Below, piece by piece: positions 9,923 through 18,525 of a DNA stretch of 64,000 bases. How positions within the stretch are numbered: the stretch's first letter is position 1; every line of letters begins with the position of its first letter. Position numbers and translations under genes: made by a program. Source of the stretch: Flavobacteriales bacterium (GTDB lineage: Bacteria > Bacteroidota > Bacteroidia > Flavobacteriales_F > PHOS-HE28); assembly GCA_016704485.1 (NCBI GenBank), contig JADJAA010000001.1, positions 744,001-808,000 on the forward strand. The letters are read 5' to 3'. Under the pieces are notes generated by a model, which was not told where the DNA came from, did not search any database, and saw only the letters and a program-made list of their open reading frames with translations.

Positions 9923-10948
9923 CTATATCCCGGGAAGGAATTTCCCCTTCTCCAACCCCAACCATTGCAATGCAGCACCGCTGAGCAATTGTTCTTTGGT
10001 GGTAGTGTCCCACGGCATGCTTTTGATCAAGGTGCCGGGTTCCAATTCGCCGAGGGGGAATGGGTAGTCCGTGCCCAAGGCAACGCGGGCCGGGCCGAAG
10101 AGTTCCATGACGTATTGCAACACTTTAGGATCGTGGACCAATGAGTCTATCCAGAACTTACCGAGGTAATCGCGTGGGTTCACGTTGTTGTCCACTGCGC
10201 AGAGATCAGGGCGTACATCGAAGCCATGTTCTATTCTACCTATTGTTGCAGGGAATGACCCACCGCCGTGCGCAAAGGCTACGCGCAACTTGGGTAAGCG
10301 TTGCAACACACCACCGAAGATCATGGAGCTGATCGCAACCGTTGTTTCCGCAGGCATTGCAACCAGCCATGGCAACCAATACTTGTCCAACCGATCGGCA
10401 CCCATCATATCCCACGGGTGTACGAACAATGCCATGTCCAATTCCTCGCATGCTTGAAAGATCGGGAATAAGCGCGGCTCGTTAAGGTTAACACCGTGAA
10501 TGTGTGTTCCGATCTGCACACCCACAAGACCGATTTTCTTGCACCGCTCCAACTCTTGGATCGCAAGCTCCGTGTCCTGCATGGGCAACGTACCGAGTCC
10601 GATGAACCGCGTAGGATGCTTTTCTACAATGCCTGCAATATGATCGTTGAGGAACATGGAAAGGTCCAACGTGTCCTTCGCCTTGGCCCAATAGCTGAAC
10701 ATTACCGGCACGGTGCTGAGTACTTGCACATGCACATGCTGCTGATCGCATTCGTCCATGCGCGTGCGCGGGTCCCAACAGTTGGCTTGCACTTCGCGGA
10801 AGAACTTATCGTCCATCATCATGCGCGCACAACCGGGCTTGTGGTGGTCCAAATGAATGAAGCCACGGTAGCCGTACTTCGAACCAAAATCCGGGATGTT
10901 CTCCGGGAGGATGTGCGTGTGGATGTCTATGGAGAAGATCTCGGCCAT
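9923..10948 (-). CDS. nbaD: 2-amino-3-carboxymuconate-6-semialdehyde decarboxylase (ACMSD)
   Basis: The enzyme is a zinc-dependent amidohydrolase-fold decarboxylase. It converts ACMS, the product of 3-hydroxyanthranilate dioxygenase, to 2-aminomuconate semialdehyde and so diverts carbon from quinolinate and NAD synthesis to catabolism. The metal ligands are visible: His10 and His12 (IHTH), His177 (FVHPWDMMG) and Asp294 (LGTDYPFP). His227 (AHGGGSFP) is the catalytic His position and Arg51 the substrate-binding position. These are within one residue of the numbering in Pseudomonas fluorescens ACMSD. The 341-residue length is normal. The dioxygenase gene lies 143 bases upstream on the same strand. 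Short direct repeats flank the gene on both sides. Confidence 0.92.
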   Translation of the reverse strand: MAEIFSIDIHTHILPENIPDFGSKYGYRGFIHLDHHKPGCARMMMDDKFFREVQANCWDPRTRMDECDQQHVHVQVLSTVPVMFSYWAKAKDTLDLSMFLNDHIAGIVEKHPTRFIGLGTLPMQDTELAIQELERCKKIGLVGVQIGTHIHGVNLNEPRLFPIFQACEELDMALFVHPWDMMGADRLDKYWLPWLVAMPAETTVAISSMIFGGVLQRLPKLRVAFAHGGGSFPATIGRIEHGFDVRPDLCAVDNNVNPRDYLGKFWIDSLVHDPKVLQYVMELFGPARVALGTDYPFPLGELEPGTLIKSMPWDTTTKEQLLSGAALQWLGLEKGKFLPGI

Positions 10949-10952
10949 TTAT

Positions 10953-11023
10953 GATCAGAAGATCAGACGATCAGATAATTAGACAATTGAGAGAGTGGTT
11001 GGTCGAAGAATTGGAACGCTGAT
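10953..11023. repeat. Intergenic direct repeat, copy 2
   Basis: This is the second copy of the GATCAGAAGATCAGA...AACGCTGAT segment at 9648-9719, in the same orientation. It lies between the ACMSD gene and the 3-hydroxyanthranilate dioxygenase gene. After it both copies continue with degenerate GCTGAT/GATGAT-rich sequence. Confidence 0.7.
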
Positions 11024-11091
11024 GACGCTGAAAAAAGATGATAAACGCAGATCAAAGGCAAGTTTGTGGATCTGCAAGATCGTTCAACCGA

Positions 11092-11622
11092 TCACGTGAA
11101 TCGGGGATCGGTCTCCATTTCGTGACCGCATTCGTTACACGTTCGCAGTTCCTTGCTGCCATAGAATTCCTTGAAGCGCGGTATGAAATCGGTTTCGATG
11201 TTGTGTAGGACGAAGTAAGTCTCGTGCAGTTTGTTGTTGCATTTGTCGCAGAACCAGAGCAGGCCGTCCTTCATCTCGCGGTCCTCGCGTTTGCACTCGA
11301 TCACCAAGCCCACACTACCTGCTGGCCTACGCGGTTGATGTGGTGTTTTGCCGGGCAACAGGAACATCTCGCCTTGTTTGATCGGGATGGTAACGGCCTT
11401 GCCATCTTCCTGTATCCCTACTTCAATGTCGCCTTCGAGTTGGTAGAAGAGCTCTTCGGTTTCGTTCCAATGATAGTCCTTGCGCGCATTGGGGCCGCCA
11501 ACGGCCATTACGATGTAGTCGCCTGCTTCGCTGTATAGGTTCTTGTTGCCAACAGGCGGTTTGAGCAGATCGCGGTTGTCTTCGATCCACTTGTGTACGT
11601 TGAAGGGCTTGCGGATTGGCAT
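11092..11622 (-). CDS. nbaC: 3-hydroxyanthranilate 3,4-dioxygenase
   Basis: This Fe(II) cupin extradiol dioxygenase opens the ring of 3-hydroxyanthranilate to give ACMS. The iron ligands fall at His51 (DYHWNETEE), Glu57 and His95 (KTPHQPRRP). A C-terminal rubredoxin-like metal site has two CxxC pairs, Cys125/Cys128 and Cys162/Cys165. All seven positions coincide with those of the characterised Cupriavidus enzyme. The second iron site is typical of the bacterial form. The 176-residue length is normal. It lies upstream of the ACMSD gene on the same strand, so the two probably form one transcription unit, though with a repeat between them. Confidence 0.95.
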   Translation of the reverse strand: MPIRKPFNVHKWIEDNRDLLKPPVGNKNLYSEAGDYIVMAVGGPNARKDYHWNETEELFYQLEGDIEVGIQEDGKAVTIPIKQGEMFLLPGKTPHQPRRPAGSVGLVIECKREDREMKDGLLWFCDKCNNKLHETYFVLHNIETDFIPRFKEFYGSKELRTCNECGHEMETDPRFT

Positions 11623-11784
11623 GGCAGCTTGTTTTGATCGGCCTCTAAGGTAAGCCTTCAGCCTGATGCCAACAGATCTTCAGTCCGCAGTGAATTCCAT
11701 ATTGTAATGGTATTGATGGGCGTTGCCACTCACGATCAATGCTCACACGGCTCTGCAACCGGGAACGAACTGAAAAATGCGCCC

Positions 11785-12318
11785 CTATTTCCCTGATCGA
11801 CCTGCGGCCAAGAGCAACGCTCCATTGGTGCGCATGACACCCGCCGTATAAGCCGGGTCCTCACCAAAGCCATTCAACTTCGGATCGTATTTCATTATTG
11901 CGAATGGGAAGTCCAACGCGTCGGTATTGGCACCATCGAATTTCTCGGCCTTCATCAGGTTAATGACCATTGCCAAGCTCAGGCTTGCAAAATTCTCCGG
12001 AGTGATCTTGGCATGCGTATCGATCATGATCCTCTTGGGAACGAACCCTTCCCGTTGGAATATAATACCATACTCTTGATCCTGCTTTAGTAGGAGTTCA
12101 TACTTGCCCGAGCGGCCTGTGACCTGTGAATGAACGCTGTCGTTGTTCTGATAAACGATGACCGTGCAGCTATCCAATTTCGTGCCTTCCGACTTTACCA
12201 AACCATTGGTGAACATTAGTGGGATACGTTCATCACTCGCCTCCTGAGCCGCACAATAATTGGATACCAATAAGAGCGTTGCTGCTCCAACAATTCGAAG
12301 TGTGGCAATGAATTCCAT
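11785..12318 (-). CDS. Secreted protein with carboxypeptidase-regulatory-like domain
   Basis: This 177-residue protein of unknown function has a signal peptide (hydrophobic residues 9-20, likely cut after NYCAA). From about residue 40 to 100 it shows a single beta-sandwich module of the carboxypeptidase-regulatory/CNA-B type: a SCTVIVYQNNDSV strand pair, then TGRSGKYELLL and a GYxxxR-like FVPKRI segment. In Bacteroidota such domains occur in envelope proteins. The C-terminal 70 residues match nothing I recognise. There is no sorting domain, so it may stay in the periplasm. A hairpin separates it from the GEVED gene upstream. Confidence 0.6.
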   Translation of the reverse strand: MEFIATLRIVGAATLLLVSNYCAAQEASDERIPLMFTNGLVKSEGTKLDSCTVIVYQNNDSVHSQVTGRSGKYELLLKQDQEYGIIFQREGFVPKRIMIDTHAKITPENFASLSLAMVINLMKAEKFDGANTDALDFPFAIMKYDPKLNGFGEDPAYTAGVMRTNGALLLAAGRSGK

Positions 12319-12395
12319 GTGCGTTATTACGACAACTCAGGAGCAAAGGTTCGTTCATTCCCGATCAGGCCTTGGCAAAGCTTGCTGAAATAAGT

Positions 12396-12421
12396 ACGGG
12401 CGAACATTTCTGCTCGCCCGT
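12396..12421 (-). terminator. Hairpin terminator after the GEVED gene
   Basis: An 8-bp perfect stem ACGGGCGA/TCGCCCGT encloses a 10-base loop. It lies 23 bases past the stop codon at 12444 and is followed on the minus strand by a T-rich stretch. Confidence 0.6.
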
Positions 12422-12443
12422 TTCCTATTCGATCTTCAACTGA

Positions 12444-14999
12444 TCAACGCACAACAAAGCGCTGTTCCGCAACTCCCTGTGCCCCGCTCAAGCGAAGTAC
12501 ATAAGAGCCCGTTGCCAGTACACCGGCCAAGTTCAAATGTACTTGCTGACCGGAGGAAAGAGCGCGTACATCAGAATGGATCATACGACCTGTAAGATCC
12601 AATACGTCGATGATGACCTTGTCGCTTTCGCCACCATAGGTAATGGTAATGTCACCATTGCTCGGATTTGGGAATACGCTCCAAGCAATGTCCTGGATCA
12701 CACTCAAGCCAGTACTAAGATCCACGTTGACCGTGTAATCCTCAACCTCTCCATATGCAGCGTTGCCACAAGGTGATGGGTTGCCTGTATAGAGCATACG
12801 GATCCGCATACGGGTACTACCTAATGTTGCATTCAACGGGGCCATGATGTCGCCTGTGAACGATACAGCGCCATCAGCAGATGCCAACGCATACGCTTCA
12901 CCCACATCGGTGAAATCCTCGTCCTGGTTCCAATCCACCCAAACAGCAACTTGGTCCTCTGGATAAAAAGCAGGTCCATTCAACACCGTCATGGACACGG
13001 TTGAACCTTGTGTGATCGTGGTGCTTTGTGCTGTATAATCCACTACCGGTCCATCCGAACAGCCACTTGTGTTGTTGATCATTCCGAAGGTCACTTGTGC
13101 GATGTACTCATCACATGTTGTAGCACCTGCTACGCAATAACCTGGAGCACAAGCAACGGCAGAAACGTTGATGCTGTATGGACCATTTGCAGCTACGGCA
13201 TCATATTGCACGGGTAGGTAATAGGTTCCAGCCTCCAACGCGATGTACTCCATGGTCGCATTGCCCGAAACGCATGTGGTAAAATCGGTAGTTGATGCAA
13301 GTAAGTAATCATTTCCTGCAGGACAGCCTGGGCTTAAGAAGATCCAGACACCTTCGAATGCAGGGTCCGTATCGCAATAGGAGATGGTCACATTCGTGCA
13401 TTCCGTCGTAGTGAACGCGTGCCAAACGGTAGGGTTAAGCCCCTCCAGGTCTGAACCTGCTTCGAAGTCGTTGGTATTCGTAGCTCCGGCTGTTGTTCCG
13501 GTGAATGTCAACGACCCACCTGCATTGAGCGCCTGTGCCGTAACACTGGAACATAGATCGTTCACAGGTGCAGCAATAGGCCCTACCACATTGACCGAGT
13601 AATCCTCAACTTCGCCATACCCCGATGTTCCGCACGGAGAGGGAGTTCCTTGCCACATCATTCTGATTCGCATGCGCGTTGACCCCAACACCGCGTCAAC
13701 AGGTGCATCGATCGTACCCGTGAATGTCACGCTAGCATCCGCAGAAACGAGTATGAACGCTTCTCCAGCATCGGCGAAATTCTCGTTCTGGTTCCAATCC
13801 ACCCAGACCGCTACCTGATCATCCGCATAGACATTAGGTCCATTCAATACGGTGATCGCCAATGACGAGCCTTGAGGAACATCGGTACTCTGTGCCGTAT
13901 AGTCAACCGCAGGGCCGTCCGTGCACAATGTTGTATTATCAATGGTACCGCAGATCACTTGAGCGATATACTCATCGCATGAATCAGCACTTGCATCGCA
14001 AAAACCAGCAGGACATGCCACGGCGGAAACGTTAATGGTATAAGGACCAGTTGCGGTGGCGTCCATCAGCACAGGGTAGTAGTACGTTCCAGCTGGTACA
14101 TACTGGTACTGTACCGTGTAATTACCATCCACGCACGAGGTATTCTCGTAACCCGTATTGATGATCGCATCGATTCCAGGGCAGCCAACGGACAGGTTGA
14201 TGAACAAGTTCTCGAATGCTGGCGTTGTTCCGCAGTAATCCAAGGTCAAAAATGCACAATCGGTGATCGTGAACGCCTCCCATACTTGTGGTATGCCAAA
14301 GCCCTCAGTATCCAATGCACCGGTATTGTCACCATTAAAGGTCACCGAACCACCGATGGACAAATTCTGGACAACTGCCCCAGTACACTGATCATTGGCC
14401 GGCACTCCAGTAGGAGTATAAACACAGGTAGTGAAGTCCAAAATGGTCTGCGCCGCACCATAATCCCAGTTATAGACCCGGTAATAATAGGTGGTTCCGA
14501 TCACCGTATTGAGCGTAAGCATTTCCTCTTCTCCACGCAGCGTCGCATCGATGCAGTTGATCGACACCAATGACGCGCAAGCGCCAGAATACCCTTCAAT
14601 AATGGGATCGTATCCGCCCACATCATCGCCTCCGCCCGTTACGGAGATGACCGATACCGTACCGGTCGCAACAAATGAGAACCATACATCATTCGCACTT
14701 GGCGAAGTGTATGTACTGCATGTATTCGGAGCTAGTGACTCCCCTGCTCCTGTAGCGGTTCCTGCAACGGGCACACAACTCGGGCCCACGGTGATAACGA
14801 TCGCATCCGCACATTCATCGTTCGCGCTGCCTCCACGCGAAAGATCGACCGGCGCGGCAATACCATTGGAGTGTTTTTTCAATGCGTAACCTGCTTTTTG
14901 CGCAACACTCGTTAGCGTTGCGTTCGTCTGCGCAACGGAATTTGCGGACATGAGTGCCGCAAGCGCCATTGCAGCAATGGTCTGGTAGAAGTTCTTCAT
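12444..14999 (-). CDS. GEVED-domain surface protein with T9SS sorting domain
   Basis: The protein is 851 residues when started at 14999, where a clear signal peptide begins (MKNFYQTIAAMALAAL, cut near NSVAQ). An upstream in-frame start would add 70 residues without a signal peptide and run into the opposite gene's promoter space. After a first module (about 40-190) there are two long direct repeats of about 270 residues. Each ends with a GEVED domain holding VAVWVDWNQ and STRMRIRM and closing with YGEVEDYSVNV or YGEVEDYTVNV. The last 80 residues are a type A T9SS sorting domain (VFPNPSNGDITI ... GSYVLRLSG). It is a predicted extracellular protein; GEVED domains are common in adhesins and secreted enzymes, but no catalytic domain is seen. 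Confidence 0.88.
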   Translation of the reverse strand: MKNFYQTIAAMALAALMSANSVAQTNATLTSVAQKAGYALKKHSNGIAAPVDLSRGGSANDECADAIVITVGPSCVPVAGTATGAGESLAPNTCSTYTSPSANDVWFSFVATGTVSVISVTGGGDDVGGYDPIIEGYSGACASLVSINCIDATLRGEEEMLTLNTVIGTTYYYRVYNWDYGAAQTILDFTTCVYTPTGVPANDQCTGAVVQNLSIGGSVTFNGDNTGALDTEGFGIPQVWEAFTITDCAFLTLDYCGTTPAFENLFINLSVGCPGIDAIINTGYENTSCVDGNYTVQYQYVPAGTYYYPVLMDATATGPYTINVSAVACPAGFCDASADSCDEYIAQVICGTIDNTTLCTDGPAVDYTAQSTDVPQGSSLAITVLNGPNVYADDQVAVWVDWNQNENFADAGEAFILVSADASVTFTGTIDAPVDAVLGSTRMRIRMMWQGTPSPCGTSGYGEVEDYSVNVVGPIAAPVNDLCSSVTAQALNAGGSLTFTGTTAGATNTNDFEAGSDLEGLNPTVWHAFTTTECTNVTISYCDTDPAFEGVWIFLSPGCPAGNDYLLASTTDFTTCVSGNATMEYIALEAGTYYLPVQYDAVAANGPYSINVSAVACAPGYCVAGATTCDEYIAQVTFGMINNTSGCSDGPVVDYTAQSTTITQGSTVSMTVLNGPAFYPEDQVAVWVDWNQDEDFTDVGEAYALASADGAVSFTGDIMAPLNATLGSTRMRIRMLYTGNPSPCGNAAYGEVEDYTVNVDLSTGLSVIQDIAWSVFPNPSNGDITITYGGESDKVIIDVLDLTGRMIHSDVRALSSGQQVHLNLAGVLATGSYVLRLSGAQGVAEQRFVVR

Positions 15000-15124
15000 A
15001 TGTTCAATTCTGGTTTGAGGATCATCCTGATCAGGGTCAAACATAATCATACGTTCGATAGAGCAACGGGTACTTTGCGGATCGCTTATCAACATGCATT
15101 GAAGCGTTTCTACCTTTACCGCCA

Positions 15125-15910
15125 ATGGATACGAACTTGACCGGTAAGCATGCCTTGGTATGTGGGAGCACACAAGGCATTGGAAATGCGGTTGCAATGG
15201 AATTCGCAAGACTTGGTGCGCGTGTTACGTTGCTCGCCCGTAATGCTGACAAGCTAAAGGCGGCGGTTGCGTTGTTGGATACGCGGCAAGGACAAGAACA
15301 TGGCATCCTGGCCGTGGACATGGCTAATACCGATGCATTGCAGAAAGCCCTTGCCCAATTGATGAAGAATGGGCCCGTGGATATTCTGGTGAACAATACC
15401 GGAGGTCCACCACCCGGTCTGGCCCATGAAGCGGACACTGCAACATTCGCAGATGCATTCCGCCTGCATTTATTGAGCTACCAAACGTTGGTGCGTGCGG
15501 TTGTGCCCCACATGAAGGAACAGAAGTCCGGCAGGATCATCAACGTGATCAGCACCAGCGTGAAACAACCATTACCGAACCTTGGGGTGAGCAATACGAT
15601 CCGTGGCGCTGTTGCCAATTGGGCGAAAACACTTGCAACGGAATTAGGTCCTTATGGTATTACGGTGAACAACGTGCTTCCGGGTGCAACAGGTACCGAA
15701 CGCCTAGCCGCTATCGTGAAGAACAAAGCCACAAAAAGTGGAACCAGCGAAGATGCTGCCTCCACAGCCATGAAGAACGAGATCCCATTGCGACGCTTTG
15801 CCGAACCGGAAGAGATCGCATACGCCGTAGCATTTCTTGCCGGGCCTTCCGGTGCGTATGTGAATGGCATCAACCTGCCTGTGGATGGTGGGCGTACCGC
15901 GTGTCTGTGA
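15125..15910 (+). CDS. Atypical short-chain dehydrogenase/reductase-like protein
   Basis: This 261-residue protein has an SDR Rossmann fold. The nucleotide loop reads GSTQGIG (14-20), the NNAG motif is replaced by NNTGGPPPG (90-98), and PG is present at 186-187. The YxxxK catalytic pair is absent: the aligned positions are Ser156 and Arg160 in SNTIR, while a catalytic Ser is present near 143-145. A subgroup of ketoacyl-reductase-like SDRs is known to lack the catalytic tetrad, and this protein looks like one of them. Its position among nbaC, nbaD and nbaE suggests a role in kynurenine or aromatic catabolism, but that is inference. It is transcribed away from the GEVED gene across a 125-base gap. 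Confidence 0.8.
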   Translation: MDTNLTGKHALVCGSTQGIGNAVAMEFARLGARVTLLARNADKLKAAVALLDTRQGQEHGILAVDMANTDALQKALAQLMKNGPVDILVNNTGGPPPGLAHEADTATFADAFRLHLLSYQTLVRAVVPHMKEQKSGRIINVISTSVKQPLPNLGVSNTIRGAVANWAKTLATELGPYGITVNNVLPGATGTERLAAIVKNKATKSGTSEDAASTAMKNEIPLRRFAEPEEIAYAVAFLAGPSGAYVNGINLPVDGGRTACL

Positions 15911-15969
15911 GCACACGTTGCTACCGACCAGTTGTTAGTGACGGATGCCAAAGACTCTGCGGTCGGGAT

Positions 15970-16665
15970 CTACTTGGTTATCAATCGGAATCCCTTTCCG
16001 TGTACGTTGATGATCTCCAAAGCCTCATCATCTCGCAGGTACTTGCGGAGTTTTGCGATGTAGACATCCATACTTCGGCCATTGAAATAACTATCGTTGC
16101 CCCACACTTTGGTCAATGCTTCACCGCGCTCCAAGAGCTCGTTCGCATTGGCACACAACAACCCTAACAGATCGCTCTCCTTGGTGGTGAGCTTGCGTTC
16201 GCCGGCTGGAGTCCGTAGGAGTTGAAGCCGTGGTTCGAAGGAACTGTTCCCCACTTCATAGAGGTTCGTTTCCTCCGGCTTAGGGGTAACTCCTTTCGTT
16301 CGTCGCAACACTGCATCCACGCGTAATATCAGTTCCTCCATGCTGAAGGGTTTGCTGATATAATCATCCGCACCAAGCTGAAACCCTTGAATGGTATCCT
16401 GCTTCATGCTCTTGGCAGTGAGGAACACGATCGGCGTTGTCTGGTCCTTCGCACGGATCTCTCGCGCTAGGGTGAAGCCGTCCTTTACAGGCATCATCAC
16501 ATCAAGGATCAACAGGTCGTAAGCGCCTTTCGCATAGGCATCCCACCCTTGTTGACCGTCGGTGCGCAAGGTTACGTCATGGTCTTTCGCACGTAAGTAT
16601 TCGGCCAAGAGGTTACCGAGATTGGGGTCATCTTCGACCAACAGAAGCTTGATCTTTTCGGACAT
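15970..16665 (-). CDS. OmpR/PhoB-type response regulator
   Basis: The protein has a receiver domain (acidic pair EDD at 11-13, phospho-acceptor Asp55 in LILDVMMP, Lys106 in FLTAKSM). A winged-helix DNA-binding domain follows from about 130, ending with SMDVYIAKLRKYL and IINVHGKGFRL, the usual OmpR C-terminal pattern. I take the ATG at 16665 (231 residues, MSEKIKLLLVEDD) rather than a TTG six bases upstream. The start lies inside the kinase gene: the two overlap by 38 bases, kinase first. The kinase-regulator pair is therefore co-translated and probably cognate. Confidence 0.92.
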   Translation of the reverse strand: MSEKIKLLLVEDDPNLGNLLAEYLRAKDHDVTLRTDGQQGWDAYAKGAYDLLILDVMMPVKDGFTLAREIRAKDQTTPIVFLTAKSMKQDTIQGFQLGADDYISKPFSMEELILRVDAVLRRTKGVTPKPEETNLYEVGNSSFEPRLQLLRTPAGERKLTTKESDLLGLLCANANELLERGEALTKVWGNDSYFNGRSMDVYIAKLRKYLRDDEALEIINVHGKGFRLITK

Positions 16666-18163
16666 GTTCAAAGGGTAGAAAGATGCGGAAGGTACTACCC
16701 GTTCCGGGAGTGCTTTCCACGTTGATGGTTCCGTTGTGGCGCAAGACCACGGTACGGACGTAGCTCAGGCCAAGCCCGAAGCCTTTCGCATTGTGGAGAT
16801 TTCCGGTAGGTACACGGTACAACCGATCGAATATTTTCTTCTGTTCGCCGGACGCAATGCCGATCCCATTATCGGAAACACTTAGTGTTATGCCCACATC
16901 GTTGCTGCGAGAGGAGATCCGCAATCGCGGTTCCTTTTCAGTGTATTTCACGGCATTGTCGATCAAGTTGTAGAACAGGTTGGTAAGGTGGATGCGGTCT
17001 CCTTGTACATGATGGATCTCCGCTTGCAGGTCGAGCTCCATACGACCATTCCTACGTGATACTTGGATGTTACTGCTGTGGATCACATCCTTCAACAGTT
17101 CATGGATGTCCAGATCCACCAACTTCAGCACCATTAGGCCGCCATCCATCACAGCGCTCTGTAGGACATTCTCGACCAAGGATCCCAACCGCTTGTTCTC
17201 ATCCCTGATCATGGTCACGAACGTGCGTACTTGTTGATCCGTTTTTGGCATACTGGGGTCCGTTAGCGCTTCGCACGCAAGACCGATCGTACTGATCGGT
17301 GTCTTCAATTCATGGGTCAGGTTGTTCACCAGATCGTTGCGAATATCGTTGAGGCGCTTCTGGCGCAGGATCGTTCGGATGCTATAAAAAAAAGACATCA
17401 TCAATACACCAATGAACAACGCCGAACTAATGATCAAGGGTAGAATACTCTTATAGATCGTACGCCCCTGATCGGGAATGGCGACGTGCAAGTAGAATGC
17501 AGGGCCGCTTATATCATGTCTGAATAATCGTTCCTTGTACGGTGTGTTCAGCAGTGTATTCGAGGAAACCTCAGGGTTCTCTGGGAGCAGTACGAGTTCA
17601 TTCTCCACCGAATAAACTGCCCGAGCCCATTCAACATCGATATCATTCGCATGTAATTCCTGACCTAAGAGCGAGTCCAGAATGATGGGCGACAAACGTT
17701 CATGGATATTGCGCCGTTGCTCCTTGGCCATAATGGTGCGCACAAGATCGGCAACCAGTTCTTCCTCTCCCGAGCGGTACGATCCATTCGCGATCGTTTC
17801 CGTCCCGAACTGCTCATTCTCCAACGCGTATTCCAGTCCCGACCCTCGTTCAGCCTGTTCGTGTAAGAACGGCTCCTTGTTCGCTGCGGAAAGGTCCACC
17901 TTCACTTCATCATCATCCAGTTCCCGCAGTGTATCCAATCGCAATATCAACCTTCTGCCAGCTTCATGTTGACCCAGTTCGTGCATGCGGTCCAAGCGTT
18001 CCAAACGATCGCTTACTGAACGCAGCGCGTTGTTCACTCCCATGGCGAATTGGGTCTCTCGCAATACCAAGGTGTCGTGCATCCACTTCACTTGGATCGC
18101 CATTAACCCTGCCAGTGCAACGCTGATCACAACCAACAACCCTATGACCCACCGTTTATTCAC
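16628..18163 (-). CDS. Membrane sensor histidine kinase
   Basis: This 511-residue kinase has a first transmembrane helix (5-25), an extracytoplasmic sensor region of about 210 residues and a second helix (240-260). The DHp H-box is NNLTHELKTPIS with phospho-acceptor His284. The ATPase domain has an N-box (LFYNLIDNAVKYT), a G1 box (VSDNGIGIA) and a G2 box (KGFGLGLSYV). Its cognate regulator is the overlapping downstream gene. The start codon appears to be GTG, because the MNKRWV sequence begins at 18163 with GTG. The sensor domain has no motif I recognise, so the signal is unknown. It diverges from the ALDH gene. Confidence 0.9.
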   Translation of the reverse strand: MNKRWVIGLLVVISVALAGLMAIQVKWMHDTLVLRETQFAMGVNNALRSVSDRLERLDRMHELGQHEAGRRLILRLDTLRELDDDEVKVDLSAANKEPFLHEQAERGSGLEYALENEQFGTETIANGSYRSGEEELVADLVRTIMAKEQRRNIHERLSPIILDSLLGQELHANDIDVEWARAVYSVENELVLLPENPEVSSNTLLNTPYKERLFRHDISGPAFYLHVAIPDQGRTIYKSILPLIISSALFIGVLMMSFFYSIRTILRQKRLNDIRNDLVNNLTHELKTPISTIGLACEALTDPSMPKTDQQVRTFVTMIRDENKRLGSLVENVLQSAVMDGGLMVLKLVDLDIHELLKDVIHSSNIQVSRRNGRMELDLQAEIHHVQGDRIHLTNLFYNLIDNAVKYTEKEPRLRISSRSNDVGITLSVSDNGIGIASGEQKKIFDRLYRVPTGNLHNAKGFGLGLSYVRTVVLRHNGTINVESTPGTGSTFRIFLPFEHVRKDQASVGRR

Positions 18164-18525
18164 GGAACGAAACTACCGGGTTCCAACCGGGTTCTCACAT
18201 GGCGATCTACCGTTTAACCCATTTTAACGTCCGTTCGCACATCCTTAACATCCAATGCGGAAAGCGAGCATTACGTTTGTTTCGTCGAACAACATAGAAA
18301 GTGGAATACGCACTATCGAAAGTTCGGAGACGGGTGAAAAGTTAATTAGGACGCTGGTCAAGCTTGGGAGGTTTTGGTCCATTGACTGCGCAAAGAGGGG
18401 TCGGAAGGTTCTTGTGGAAACAAGGGCCTTTCGATTTTATATGGAGTTGCTTCTTGGCAACGTGAATAGCCCACTGTCATTCGGCCGATCACCGTTGTTC
18501 ATTCTACCTTCGTCACCCTAAGACA
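18164..18525. other. 362-base divergent intergenic region with an ALDH promoter candidate
   Basis: This gap lies between the divergent kinase and ALDH genes. A TACCTTCG at 18505-18512, 13 bases before the ALDH ATG, resembles the Bacteroidota -7 box. An 88-codon open frame at 18255-18521 has no protein-like features. Nothing else is visible. Confidence 0.4.

Noticed and set aside
9648..11023. The direct repeats around nbaD as attachment sites of an integrated element
   Set aside because: There is no integrase, the enclosed DNA is a single metabolic gene, and the repeats are permuted simple words rather than exact copies.
15000..15209. A longer start for the GEVED protein
   Set aside because: The 70 extra residues lack a signal peptide, whereas the ATG at 14999 gives a standard one.
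18255..18521. An 88-codon ORF before the ALDH gene
   Set aside because: It overlaps the likely ALDH promoter and has a composition typical of translated non-coding DNA.
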